A stretch of DNA of 44,249 nt, taken from positions 1 through 44,249 of the forward strand of contig JACRCP010000125.1 in the NCBI GenBank assembly GCA_016218965.1, given 5' to 3'. Positions 32,604 to 40,253 of the stretch are shown here, piece by piece. Positions within the stretch are counted from its first letter, which is position 1. The number at the start of each line of letters is the position of its first letter. This stretch comes from Deltaproteobacteria bacterium. GTDB lineage: Bacteria; Myxococcota; SpSt-1050; JACRCP01. The notes below the pieces were generated by a model. The model did not search any database. It was not told the DNA's origin and saw nothing but the letters and a program-made list of their open reading frames with translations. The translations under genes and the position numbers were made by a program.

Positions 32604-33824
32604 TCACGACCCGCCGCCGCCCCGCAACCGGATCTTCTCGTACGCGTCCTTCATCGCCTTTGAGAGCGTTTCGATGTTCACGGGCTTTTGAAGGTAGGCA
32701 AAGGCGCCGAGCTGCATGCAAACCTCCCGGTCCTTCTCGTTCCCGTGCCCGGTCAAGATGATGACCTCGACCGCGGGATGCCCGGCCTTCACCTTGCGGA
32801 GGACCTCGATGCCGTCGATTCCGGGCATCTTGAGGTCAAGGACGATGACGTCCGGCTCCTCCTCGTCGAGAATCTTGAGCGCCTGCTCGCCGTCCAAAGC
32901 GATGGCGGGGCTTACGTCCCGCATCTCGAGGCGCTCGGAGAGCGTGAGCACGAAGTCCTTCTCGTCGTCCACCAGCAGCACCTTCGAGGGCATCTCGAAA
33001 TCGACTGGGGCGAAGACCGCCGGCGGACGGTAGTGCGCCCCCGCCCGTGCCTTGACGCCGGTGACGCCGGCGACCCCCGAAAGGGCCTTTTTGGCCTCGC
33101 CTTCGAGGCGGTCGAGGCTCAGGACGTATTCGTCTACGACAACCGTGATCGCGCCGCCCGCGCATTCGACCTTGTGATAGTACCCCGCCTCGACGAGCGC
33201 CACCGAGGCCTCGGCGCCAATCCGGAAATCGGCGGCGGCCCGGCGCGATTCGTCGGTTGGCGCAAGCGCCTCGCGCGTCGCACTGTCGCAGACGAGCTTG
33301 GCGGCCGCCTCGACCGAGGTCGCGTTCATGGGGATCTTCACGTCGTAAAGCGACCGGTCCCACGGCGGGAGGCCCAAAAGGTACTGGGTCCAGTCGGCGA
33401 GCCGGACGTCGACCTCCCGCACCGCGTGCCCGGCCTCCTTCGCGTCCATCCCGCGCTGCGAAAGCTCCGCCGCCCGATACGCAGGATCGGCGAGGATGCA
33501 GACCCGCAGGACGTCGCGCAGGTCCCGGGGGATGAGGTGCCCCGCCGGACCGAGGTAGACGACGCCATCATGGAGCAATTCCGCCAGGGCCGCCCTGATA
33601 TGGGCGACGTATCTTTCACGGCGATGCGTGAACTTGTTGAAGACGAACGCCGGCCCCAGCATCGCGCGCACGATGTCCCCGGGCATCGCATTGGACCGCT
33701 GCGCCGCGCGCTCGATGACCTCGGCGGACAGAATGCCGTACCCCAGCCCCTCGGCGACCCGCCGAGCGACCTCGTCTCCGTGACAAAACTCGGCGCTGAA
33801 AACGGAAACCACCGGCATCGCCAA
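32604..33824 (-). CDS. Cytidylate-kinase-like / BON-like / receiver fusion protein
   Basis: 406 residues. Residues 1-190 match the cytidylate-kinase-like family known from Desulfobacterota (VVSVFSAEFCHGDEVARRVA, FVFNKFTHRRERYVA, YLGPAGHLIPRDLRDVLRV, YDVKIPMNATSVEAA). The P-loop position reads FSAEFCHGDEVA, without the usual G-x-x-G-x-G-K, so nucleotide kinase activity is doubtful. Residues about 205-275 look like a BON domain (GAITVVVDEYVLSLDRLEGEAKKAL; ending GVAGVTGVKA). The C-terminal receiver has VLLVDDEKDF, phosphosite in VIVLDLKMPGIDG, LLTGHGN-type ILTGHGNEKD and KPVNIETL. It is the first gene of the signalling operon, with its own strong promoter facing SulP. Confidence 0.82.
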   Translation of the reverse strand: MAMPVVSVFSAEFCHGDEVARRVAEGLGYGILSAEVIERAAQRSNAMPGDIVRAMLGPAFVFNKFTHRRERYVAHIRAALAELLHDGVVYLGPAGHLIPRDLRDVLRVCILADPAYRAAELSQRGMDAKEAGHAVREVDVRLADWTQYLLGLPPWDRSLYDVKIPMNATSVEAAAKLVCDSATREALAPTDESRRAAADFRIGAEASVALVEAGYYHKVECAGGAITVVVDEYVLSLDRLEGEAKKALSGVAGVTGVKARAGAHYRPPAVFAPVDFEMPSKVLLVDDEKDFVLTLSERLEMRDVSPAIALDGEQALKILDEEEPDVIVLDLKMPGIDGIEVLRKVKAGHPAVEVIILTGHGNEKDREVCMQLGAFAYLQKPVNIETLSKAMKDAYEKIRLRGGGGS

Positions 33825-33848
33825 ACCTCCGCCGCCCGGGATGGAGCT

Positions 33849-33877
33849 AGGCTACGTTTTCTACCGTGGAGTGTCAA
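33849..33877 (-). promoter_or_regulatory. Promoter of the five-gene signalling operon
   Basis: On the minus strand: TTGACA (33877-33872), 17-bp spacer, TAGCCT (33854-33849). A GGAGG ribosome-binding sequence lies just before ATG 33824. Confidence 0.8.
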
Positions 33878-33910
33878 GGACGCCGGCGACGTTTCGCTCG
33901 CAAAACTGAC

Positions 33911-33939
33911 TTGATTGACCGGAATCGTTGGTGTAGCGT
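33911..33939 (+). promoter_or_regulatory. Promoter of the SulP gene, divergent from the signalling operon
   Basis: TTGATT (33911-33916), 17-bp spacer, TAGCGT (33934-33939), giving a leader of about 46 nt. The two -35 boxes are only 33 bp apart, so one regulator could control both directions. Confidence 0.65.
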
Positions 33940-33991
33940 TCATCGTTACGAACCCTTCCTGTGTTGGGCCTGTAATGAATGGGTAACACAG

Positions 33992-36211
33992 ATGTTGCGG
34001 CGAATCTTTCCATTTGTCAGTTGGTTCTCGGGCTACGGCAAAGACAAGCTCCGGGCGGACCTTCTGGCCGGCGTCACCGTCGCGCTCGTCCTCATCCCGC
34101 AATCCATGGCCTACGCCCAGCTCGCCGGCCTCCCGCCGTACATCGGCCTTTACGCCGCGTTTTTGCCCCCGATGGTGGCATCGCTCTTCGGCTCGAGCCG
34201 CCAGCTCGCCACCGGCCCCGTGGCCGTCGTCTCTATGATGACCGCGGCCGCCTTGGAGCCGCTTGCCACCGCGGGGAGCGAGGCGTTCATCTCGTACGCG
34301 GTGCTTCTGGCGCTCATCGTCGGGGCGTTCCAACTCCTTCTGGGAGTGCTAAAGCTGGGCGTGGTCGTCAACTTCCTTTCGCACCCCGTCGTCATCGGTT
34401 TCACCAACGCAGCGGCGATAATAATAGCGACCAGCCAACTCCCGGCATTCCTGGGCGTGAACGTCGAGAAGGCCGACCACCACTACGAGACCGTCTACCG
34501 GACGGTGGTCGTCGCCGCCGGCCACCTACACTGGCCCACGCTGGTCCTCGGCGTCCTGGCGCTCGCGATGATGGCGGCCCTAAAAAAGCTCGCCCCGCGC
34601 CTTCCGTACGTCCTAGCGGCGGTGGCTGTCGCGACGTTCGTTTCGTGGTCAATAGGTCTCGAGAAGAAACAGACGGTTGCGCTTTCGGAGATTGACGCGC
34701 CGGAGTTGGGGCCATTGATAGACCGATTCAACGCCTCGCGCGACGCGACCCGGCATGCCATGGACACGCGCGCGGCGCTCACACCGGCAATCTCGGCGAC
34801 CGATGGCGCGGGAACACAGGTCTGCGCCTCCTGTCATACGCATCGGACCGTGTCACCCTCGCTCGTGAACGGCGATCTCAAGCAGGCCGAGCGCGGTTTT
34901 TCGACGGGGAACGTGCTCCAGCTCCACGCGCGCGCGGGTCTTCTGGGCCGCTACATAGACGAGCTGCGCGAGACAACGTCGGCCGCAAGGGAGCACATCC
35001 GCGCCATCGGGCTCGAGTCGGAGCGGGGGACCGATGGATCAATGCGATTCAGAAGGGCCGGCCGCCCGCCCGAGGGATTGAGACGCGGCAGGGGGCGCTG
35101 GTATGTCCAGGTCGGCAACAAGAATCTCGACAAGGCAAAACTCACTTTGACGGGCGGCGGGGCGGTCGTGGGCAACATCCCCTCGGGCATCCCGTCGTTT
35201 TCGATGCCCAAGTTCAGTCTCTCGATCATCGGAAGTTTGCTGTCGACCGCAATCATCATCTCGATCCTGGGTTTCATGGAGGCGATCTCGATTGCCAAGG
35301 CGATGGCCGCGCGCACCGGCCAGCAGCTCGACCCGAGCCAGGAACTCGTGGGGCAGGGGCTTTCGAACATCGCCGGCGCCTTCACGCAGGGCTATGCCGT
35401 TTCGGGCTCGTTCTCGCGCTCGGCGGTCAACATTCAGGCGGGGGCCGCGACCGGGCTTTCGAGCGTCTGCACCAGCGCGGTGGTGGCCGTCGCCCTGCTT
35501 TTTTTGACGCCCCTTCTCTACCACCTGCCCCAGTCGGTCCTGGGCGCGGTAATCATGATGGCGGTGGTGGGGCTCATCAACGTCAAAGGGGTTGTTCACG
35601 CGTGGCACGCCCAACGCCGGGACGGGATCATCTCGGTCATCAGCTTCGTCGCAACTCTCGCCTTCGCTCCGCACCTCGATCGGGGCATCATGGTCGGCGT
35701 TGTCCTGTCGCTGTTTTTCTTTTTGCGAAAGGCGATGCGCCCCAAGATTGCAGAGCTCTCGCTCCACCCCAACGGCTCTTTCCGCGACGCGCGGCGCTTC
35801 GGCCTTGCGCAGTGCCGCCACATCGCTGTCATCCGGTTCAACGGCCCGCTCTTTTTCGCCAACACGAGCTACCTTGAGGACGAGGTCATGGGACGCGTGA
35901 GGGCGCTCCCGGAGCTCAGACACATCCACGTAATGGCCAACGGAATCAGCGAGGTGGACGCCTCGGGCGAGGAGGTGCTCTCGCTCATGGTCGATCGCCT
36001 GCGCGCGGCGGGGTACAAGGTCTCGTTCTCGGGATTCTCCGAACACGTCCTCGACGTCCTGCACCGCACGCACCTTTACGAAAAGATCGGCGAAGAAAAC
36101 ATGTACCCGCTTCTGGCCGCCGCGGTGGACGCGATCCACGTCCGCGCACACGAGGGTTCCGACGAAACCGAGTGCCCGCTGAGGAAGGTGGTGTATGTCG
36201 ATCAGGCGTAG
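33992..36211 (+). CDS. SulP anion transporter with inserted c-type heme motif and STAS domain
   Basis: 739 residues from ATG 33992. The N-terminal half shows the SulP signature (DLLAGVTVALVLIPQSMAYAQLAGLPP and YIGLYAAFLPP, quoted in parts) and about seven helices. From about residue 225 to 388 there is a hydrophilic insert containing VCASCHTH (Cys278, Cys281, His282), a canonical CxxCH heme-c site. Normal SulP order then resumes with VVGNIPSGIPSFSMPKF and LGFMEAISIAKAMAA, more helices, and a C-terminal STAS domain (VIRFNGPLFFANTSYLE; the Ser site DASGEE). By known SulP topology the insert falls after helix 7, outside the cytoplasm, where heme attachment occurs. It likely moves sulfate, bicarbonate or an organic anion. 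Confidence 0.88.
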   Translation: MLRRIFPFVSWFSGYGKDKLRADLLAGVTVALVLIPQSMAYAQLAGLPPYIGLYAAFLPPMVASLFGSSRQLATGPVAVVSMMTAAALEPLATAGSEAFISYAVLLALIVGAFQLLLGVLKLGVVVNFLSHPVVIGFTNAAAIIIATSQLPAFLGVNVEKADHHYETVYRTVVVAAGHLHWPTLVLGVLALAMMAALKKLAPRLPYVLAAVAVATFVSWSIGLEKKQTVALSEIDAPELGPLIDRFNASRDATRHAMDTRAALTPAISATDGAGTQVCASCHTHRTVSPSLVNGDLKQAERGFSTGNVLQLHARAGLLGRYIDELRETTSAAREHIRAIGLESERGTDGSMRFRRAGRPPEGLRRGRGRWYVQVGNKNLDKAKLTLTGGGAVVGNIPSGIPSFSMPKFSLSIIGSLLSTAIIISILGFMEAISIAKAMAARTGQQLDPSQELVGQGLSNIAGAFTQGYAVSGSFSRSAVNIQAGAATGLSSVCTSAVVAVALLFLTPLLYHLPQSVLGAVIMMAVVGLINVKGVVHAWHAQRRDGIISVISFVATLAFAPHLDRGIMVGVVLSLFFFLRKAMRPKIAELSLHPNGSFRDARRFGLAQCRHIAVIRFNGPLFFANTSYLEDEVMGRVRALPELRHIHVMANGISEVDASGEEVLSLMVDRLRAAGYKVSFSGFSEHVLDVLHRTHLYEKIGEENMYPLLAAAVDAIHVRAHEGSDETECPLRKVVYVDQA

Positions 36212-36253
36212 AGCAACCGTACTCCCGACAAACTCAACCTGTTCGGAACACCG

Positions 36254-37300
36254 TCAAGACCCGCCGACGCCGGGCCACCTCTCGCCGTGGACGGCCTCGA
36301 CGTGGGAGAGGATCCTGCCGAGCGCAGGGTGGAGGGAGGGACTTTCGATCCGCGCCGGTTTGCGCCGCTCCATCAGTGTCTCGACTGTCGCCAGCACCGA
36401 CCGCGCCTGCGCCTCGACGTTGTAGCCGCCTTCGAGCGCCATGACCAGCTTCCCGCCGCAGTGCTCCTCCGCGATGTCCATGAGGACTCTCGTCATCCGC
36501 GCGAAACCGTCGGGTGTTACGCGCATGCTCCCGAGCGGGTCGCCGTCGGCGGTATCGTAGCCGGCCGAAACCAACACGAGCTGCGGTTTGAACTCGTCGC
36601 AGACGGGAATGAGGACCCGGGCCGCGATGGCCTCGTAGTCGGCGTCGCCCATCCCGGAGGGGAGCGGGACGTTGACGGTGAAACCCTTGCCCTTTCCCTC
36701 GCCTGCCTCGTCGAAGCCTCCGGTGCCGGGGTAGTACGGATAGAGGTGCGTGGAGGAGTAGAGGACCGACGGGTCGTCGTAGAAGATCTTCTGCGTCCCG
36801 TTCCCGTGGTGGATGTCCCAGTCAAAGATGAAGACGCGCGCGAGTCCGAGGTCCTTGACCGCGTGCCGGGCGGCGAGCGCCACGTTGTTGAAGATGCAGA
36901 AACCCATGCACCGCCCCGGCTCGGCGTGGTGACCGGGCGGGCGGACGAGCGCAAACCCGTTGTCCAAGCGTCCCGCGACGACCTCCTCGACAAGCCTCAT
37001 CGTGCCGCCTGCGGCGAGGAGCGCCGCGTCCACCGAGTCCTCGGAAGTGGGCGTGTCGAGGTCGAAAGCGTAGCTTCCCCCGCGCGTCGAGAGCACGGTG
37101 TCTATGAGCCTCTTCGAGTGCCCGTACTGCAACTCCTCGACCTTGGCCTCGCGGGCCGGGACGTCGGTGGTGTCTCTGGGAACGCCCGCCTTGTCGAGAG
37201 CATCGTAGATCGACACAAGCCGTTGCGGGCGTTCCGGGTGGCCCGCACCGGGGTTGTGCAAAATGAACCTCTTGTCGCGCACGATACCGGTCCGTTTCAT
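36254..37300 (-). CDS. Histone-deacetylase-family protein (class II type)
   Basis: 348 residues from ATG 37300. Family features: FILHNPGAGHPERPQRL at the N-terminus, RPPGHHAEPGRCMGFCIFNN (tandem His and the FNN motif), FDWDIHHGNGTQ (zinc Asp and His), SAGYDTADGDPLG (zinc Asp) and LEGGYN with catalytic Tyr. It belongs to the acetylpolyamine-amidohydrolase/class II HDAC branch and differs clearly from the class I-like AcuC homologue at 26907. The substrate may be acetyl-lysine or an acetylpolyamine. It is transcribed divergently from ispE with overlapping promoter elements. Earlier in-frame starts are rejected because they run into ispE. Confidence 0.88.
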   Translation of the reverse strand: MKRTGIVRDKRFILHNPGAGHPERPQRLVSIYDALDKAGVPRDTTDVPAREAKVEELQYGHSKRLIDTVLSTRGGSYAFDLDTPTSEDSVDAALLAAGGTMRLVEEVVAGRLDNGFALVRPPGHHAEPGRCMGFCIFNNVALAARHAVKDLGLARVFIFDWDIHHGNGTQKIFYDDPSVLYSSTHLYPYYPGTGGFDEAGEGKGKGFTVNVPLPSGMGDADYEAIAARVLIPVCDEFKPQLVLVSAGYDTADGDPLGSMRVTPDGFARMTRVLMDIAEEHCGGKLVMALEGGYNVEAQARSVLATVETLMERRKPARIESPSLHPALGRILSHVEAVHGERWPGVGGS

Positions 37301-37322
37301 GGAACACCTCGACCTGCCGTGG

Positions 37323-37330
37323 TAGTATGT
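37323..37330. promoter_or_regulatory. Overlapping divergent -10 elements between the deacetylase gene and ispE
   Basis: TAGTATG reads TAGTAT (37323-37328) on the + strand toward ispE and CATACT (37330-37325) on the minus strand toward the deacetylase gene. The -35 boxes are weak on both sides (TGGAAC 37300-37305 on +). This gives a symmetric -10 layout of the kind reported for bidirectional bacterial promoters. Confidence 0.4.
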
Positions 37331-37352
37331 GCCGGCCAACGGAGACTCAAAC

Positions 37353-38225
37353 TTGCCGGCAAAACTATATCTTAGGGCGCCCGCCAAAGTAAACCTGTAC
37401 CTCCGGATTCTGGGCCGCCGGCCGGACGGGTTCCACGACATCGAGTCGCTCGTCGTGCCGGTGCGCCTTTTCGACAGGATCGAAGTCGAGAAAGCCCTGC
37501 GGGGCGTCGGGTTCTCGTGCACAGGACTTCCCGGCGTCCCGCCCGAGGAAAACCTCGCGCACCGCGCGGCGAAGGCGTTCATCGACGCCTTCGGCCCCGG
37601 AGGCGGCGTGCGGATACGCGTGAAAAAAACGATCCCCGCGGGCGCCGGACTGGGCGGCGGTTCCTCGGACGCCGCGGCGGTGTTGTCAGGCATGGACCGC
37701 CTCTTCCCCGGTCTCGCCACCCCCGCCGCGCTGGCGGAACTTGCCGCGTCGCTCGGCTCGGACGTGCCGTTCTTTCTTGGCGGGCGGCCGGCGTGGATCC
37801 GCGGGCGCGGTGACATGGTCGAACCGCTCAAGCGCCCCCTGCCGCCGTTTCGCGCAGTTCTCGTCTATCCCGGGTTCGGCGTCTCGACGGCCTGGGCCTA
37901 TGGCGCCTGGGATTCACAACATCCCCGATTGACAGCGCACTGGCGAAGTGCTAGTAATCACCGCCCTGTTCGGGTGGAAAACGACGCCATCCGCGGACTT
38001 CGGAACGATTTCGAGGGCGTCGTTTTCAAGACCCACCCCGTTTTGCGCGGCGTCAAGGACGCGCTGCTCGCGCACGGGGCGTATGGGGCGCTGCTCTCGG
38101 GCAGCGGCTCAACCGTGTTCGGGCTGTTTGAGGGCGACAGGAACACCCGTGAGTCGGCGGCCTCGATCGCCCGTTCGAATCCCGAGTGGAACGCGTTCGT
38201 GGTGAAAGGGCTTTGTGGCGCCTGA
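37353..38225 (+). CDS. ispE: 4-diphosphocytidyl-2-C-methyl-D-erythritol kinase
   Basis: A 290-residue GHMP kinase of the non-mevalonate isoprenoid pathway. The TTG at 37353 is preferred because a GGAGA lies 7 nt upstream and the -10 box at 37323 would leave the GTG at 37329 outside the transcript; the protein then starts PAKLYLRAPAKVNLYLRILGRR. The GHMP ATP loop is PAGAGLGGGSSDAAA, preceded by KKTI with its conserved Lys, and the C-terminal glycine motif is LLSGSGSTVFGLF. The conserved DGFHDIESL and SDVPFFL segments are present. The central variable region (SQHPRLTAHWRSASNHRP) is unlike most IspE. It heads the housekeeping cluster. Confidence 0.9.
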   Translation: MPAKLYLRAPAKVNLYLRILGRRPDGFHDIESLVVPVRLFDRIEVEKALRGVGFSCTGLPGVPPEENLAHRAAKAFIDAFGPGGGVRIRVKKTIPAGAGLGGGSSDAAAVLSGMDRLFPGLATPAALAELAASLGSDVPFFLGGRPAWIRGRGDMVEPLKRPLPPFRAVLVYPGFGVSTAWAYGAWDSQHPRLTAHWRSASNHRPVRVENDAIRGLRNDFEGVVFKTHPVLRGVKDALLAHGAYGALLSGSGSTVFGLFEGDRNTRESAASIARSNPEWNAFVVKGLCGA

Positions 38226-38278
38226 GCGCAGGCCGAAACGACGGGCTCGGCACACAGCACCCGGTTCTGGTTTGTTGT

Positions 38279-38353
38279 TGGGGCGTCGTCAAGCGGTAAG
38301 ACACGGGTCTTTGGAACCCGCACTCGAAGGTTCGAATCCTTCCGCCCCAGCCA
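38279..38353 (+). tRNA. tRNA-Gln (anticodon TTG)
   Basis: 75 nt including an encoded CCA. The acceptor stem TGGGGCG/CGCCCCA pairs fully, the anticodon stem CGGGT/ACCCG holds loop CTTTGGA with anticodon TTG, and the T-arm is AAGG-TTCGAAT-CCTT. It lies between ispE and prs, a placement common in proteobacteria. Confidence 0.97.
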
Positions 38354-38377
38354 TCCCCCAAAGGAGACCCTCGGGCC

Positions 38378-39331
38378 ATGGCGTCGGAGATGAAAAAACT
38401 CAAGATCTTCAGCGGGAACTCCAACAGGACCCTTGCGCGGCATATCTGCCGAAGCCTCGGGATCCCCTTGGGGAACGCCCGCGTCGGCCGTTTCTCCGAC
38501 GGCGAGATCGAGGTCGAAATCGCCGACAACGTCCGCGGGAAGGACGTCTTCGTCGTCCAGTCATTCTCGGACCCCGTGAACGACCACATCATGGAGATGC
38601 TCATCATGTTCGACGCCCTCAGAAGGGCGTCGGCCAACTCCGTCGCCGCCGTGATACCGTACTACGGCTACGGGCGGCAGGACCGCAAGGTCAAGCCGCG
38701 CACGCCGATCACGGCGAAGCTCCTGGCGGACCTGCTGGGCGCGGCCGGCGTGAACCGGGCAATCTCGGTCGACCTCCACGCGGGGCAGATCCAGGGCTTC
38801 TTCAACATGCCGTTCGACCACCTTTACGCGGCGCCGATCTTCATTCGGGACATGAAAAAGCACTTCGTTCCCAGGCACACCGTCATTGTCTCGCCCGACG
38901 CCGGCGGCACCGAGCGCGCCCGCGCATATTCCAAGCGCCTGGGGTGCAAACTGGCAATCGTCGACAAACGCCGCCCGCACCCGAACGTGGCCGAGGTGAT
39001 GAATATCATCGGCGAGGTCGACGGGAAGACGGCCGTAATCCTGGACGACATGGTGGACACGGCCGGGACGCTCACGCTCGCGGCCAAGGCAATCATGGAA
39101 AAGGGGGCGACAAACGTGTACGCCTACGCGACGCACGCGGTGCTCTCGGGCGAGGCGATCCCGAGGCTTTGCGACAGCCCCATCAAGTCGCTCACCGTCA
39201 CCAACACGATCCCCTTGAACCACCAGTCGATCGACTGTGGCAAGGTACGGGCGCTGTCAATAGCGCCGCTTTTGGCCGAAGCCATCTGGCGGATCCAGAA
39301 GGCGGACTCGGTTTCATCCCTGTTCATTTGA
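38378..39331 (+). CDS. prs: Ribose-phosphate pyrophosphokinase
   Basis: A 317-residue PRPP synthase making the precursor for nucleotides, His and Trp. Signatures: FSGNSNRTLARHI and FSDGEIEVEI near the start, VVIPYYGYGRQDRK-type ATP loop (AAVIPYYGYGRQDRK), VSVDLHAGQIQGFF with the divalent-metal binding DLHA, and the PRPP loop VILDDMVDTAGTL. Length and architecture are those of class I enzymes. A GGAG lies 13 nt before ATG 38378; an ATG at 38390 is an alternative start. Downstream of tRNA-Gln and 17 nt upstream of rplY, as in many deltaproteobacteria. Confidence 0.96.
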   Translation: MASEMKKLKIFSGNSNRTLARHICRSLGIPLGNARVGRFSDGEIEVEIADNVRGKDVFVVQSFSDPVNDHIMEMLIMFDALRRASANSVAAVIPYYGYGRQDRKVKPRTPITAKLLADLLGAAGVNRAISVDLHAGQIQGFFNMPFDHLYAAPIFIRDMKKHFVPRHTVIVSPDAGGTERARAYSKRLGCKLAIVDKRRPHPNVAEVMNIIGEVDGKTAVILDDMVDTAGTLTLAAKAIMEKGATNVYAYATHAVLSGEAIPRLCDSPIKSLTVTNTIPLNHQSIDCGKVRALSIAPLLAEAIWRIQKADSVSSLFI

Positions 39332-39348
39332 AGCGTTCGGAGGATGCA

Positions 39349-40134
39349 ATGGAAAACGCAAGTCTAAAGGCCAATCTCAGGACGACAGCCGGCAAGGGCG
39401 TGGCCCGGAAGATCCGGGTGCAGGGCTCCATCCCGGCGGTCTGTTACGGTCGGGCGGCGTCGCCGCTCAGCCTGAGCGTCAACCCGCGCGAGCTTCGGGA
39501 CGTGCTCGACACCCCGCTCAAACGCAACACCGCCATCACGCTCATGATCGACGGCGACGGCAAGGGCCTACGGAAGCTTGTCATGGTCAAGGATCTCCAG
39601 TTCGACCCGGTCACCCACGAACTCCTGCACGCGGACTTCTACGAGATCCGCGAGGACGAGCAGATTGTCGTGAACGTCCCCATCGTCTGCACCGGGAAGC
39701 CCAAGGGCGCCGCGGACGGCGGCATTCTCCAGCAGGTCACGCGATGGGTCCAGCTCAAAAGCCTTCCCCTCAAGGTCCCCGCGTCCATCGAGGTGGACGT
39801 GAGCGGTCTTGCGGTCGGCCAGTCTGTGCACATAGAAGACGTCAAGTTCCCCGAAGGCGTGCAGGCGAAATACGACACGAACTTCACAATCGCCGTCGTC
39901 GTCGTCCCGCAGGAAGAGGTTGTCGCGAAACCCGTGGCCGTCGAGGGCGTGCCGGCCGAGGGCGCCGCTCCGGCGGAGGGCGCCGCCGCCGCTCCGGCCG
40001 AGGGTGCGGCCCCGGCCGTCGGGAAGGACGGGAAACCCCTGCCCGCCGCCGCCGGCAAGGAGGCCGCAAAAGACGCCAAGGCCGCGCCCGCCCCGGCGGG
40101 CAAGGAGGCCAAAGGCGGGAAGAAGGATAAATAA
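39349..40134 (+). CDS. rplY: Ribosomal protein bL25, long (CTC) form with Ala/Lys-rich tail
   Basis: 261 residues from ATG 39349, preceded by CGGAGGATGCA. It binds 5S rRNA. The N-terminal bL25 domain (LRTTAGKGVARKIRVQGSIPAVCYGR; first part LRTTAGKGVARK) and the CTC-type beta domain (DFYEIREDEQIVVNVPI, KSLPLKVPASIEVDVSGL) are complete by about residue 190. The last 70 residues repeat PAEGAA and end AAKDAKAAPAPAGKEAKGG-KKDK, a disordered Ala/Glu/Lys tail longer than usual. Similar tails are seen on bS6 in this window. Confidence 0.94.
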   Translation: MENASLKANLRTTAGKGVARKIRVQGSIPAVCYGRAASPLSLSVNPRELRDVLDTPLKRNTAITLMIDGDGKGLRKLVMVKDLQFDPVTHELLHADFYEIREDEQIVVNVPIVCTGKPKGAADGGILQQVTRWVQLKSLPLKVPASIEVDVSGLAVGQSVHIEDVKFPEGVQAKYDTNFTIAVVVVPQEEVVAKPVAVEGVPAEGAAPAEGAAAAPAEGAAPAVGKDGKPLPAAAGKEAAKDAKAAPAPAGKEAKGGKKDK

Positions 40135-40143
40135 CCCAGGAGG

Positions 40144-40236
40144 CACGGGCATGCAACCGCAGAGAGCGCGGAGGGCGCAAAGATGTTTTTCAGTTCCGCT
40201 GTCCGTTTCTCTGCGGTCTCTGCGACCTCTGCGGTT
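40144..40236. repeat. ACCGCAGAG inverted repeat between rplY and pth
   Basis: The left arm begins AACCGCAGAGAGCGCGGAG; the right side reads CTCTGCGGTCTCTGCGACC then CTCTGCGGTT. It belongs to the same family as 14032-14114. There is no T-run after this copy, so it should not stop transcription of the co-directional ribosomal cluster. Confidence 0.65.
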
Positions 40237-40253
40237 AGAGCGTTCGAGTTGTG

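Noticed and set aside
34820..34840. CxxCH in SulP as a chance zinc-binding or random motif
   Set aside because: A chance match remains possible, but the motif lies in a large insert at the extracytoplasmic side in an otherwise nearly Cys-free region, so it is kept as a finding rather than dismissed.
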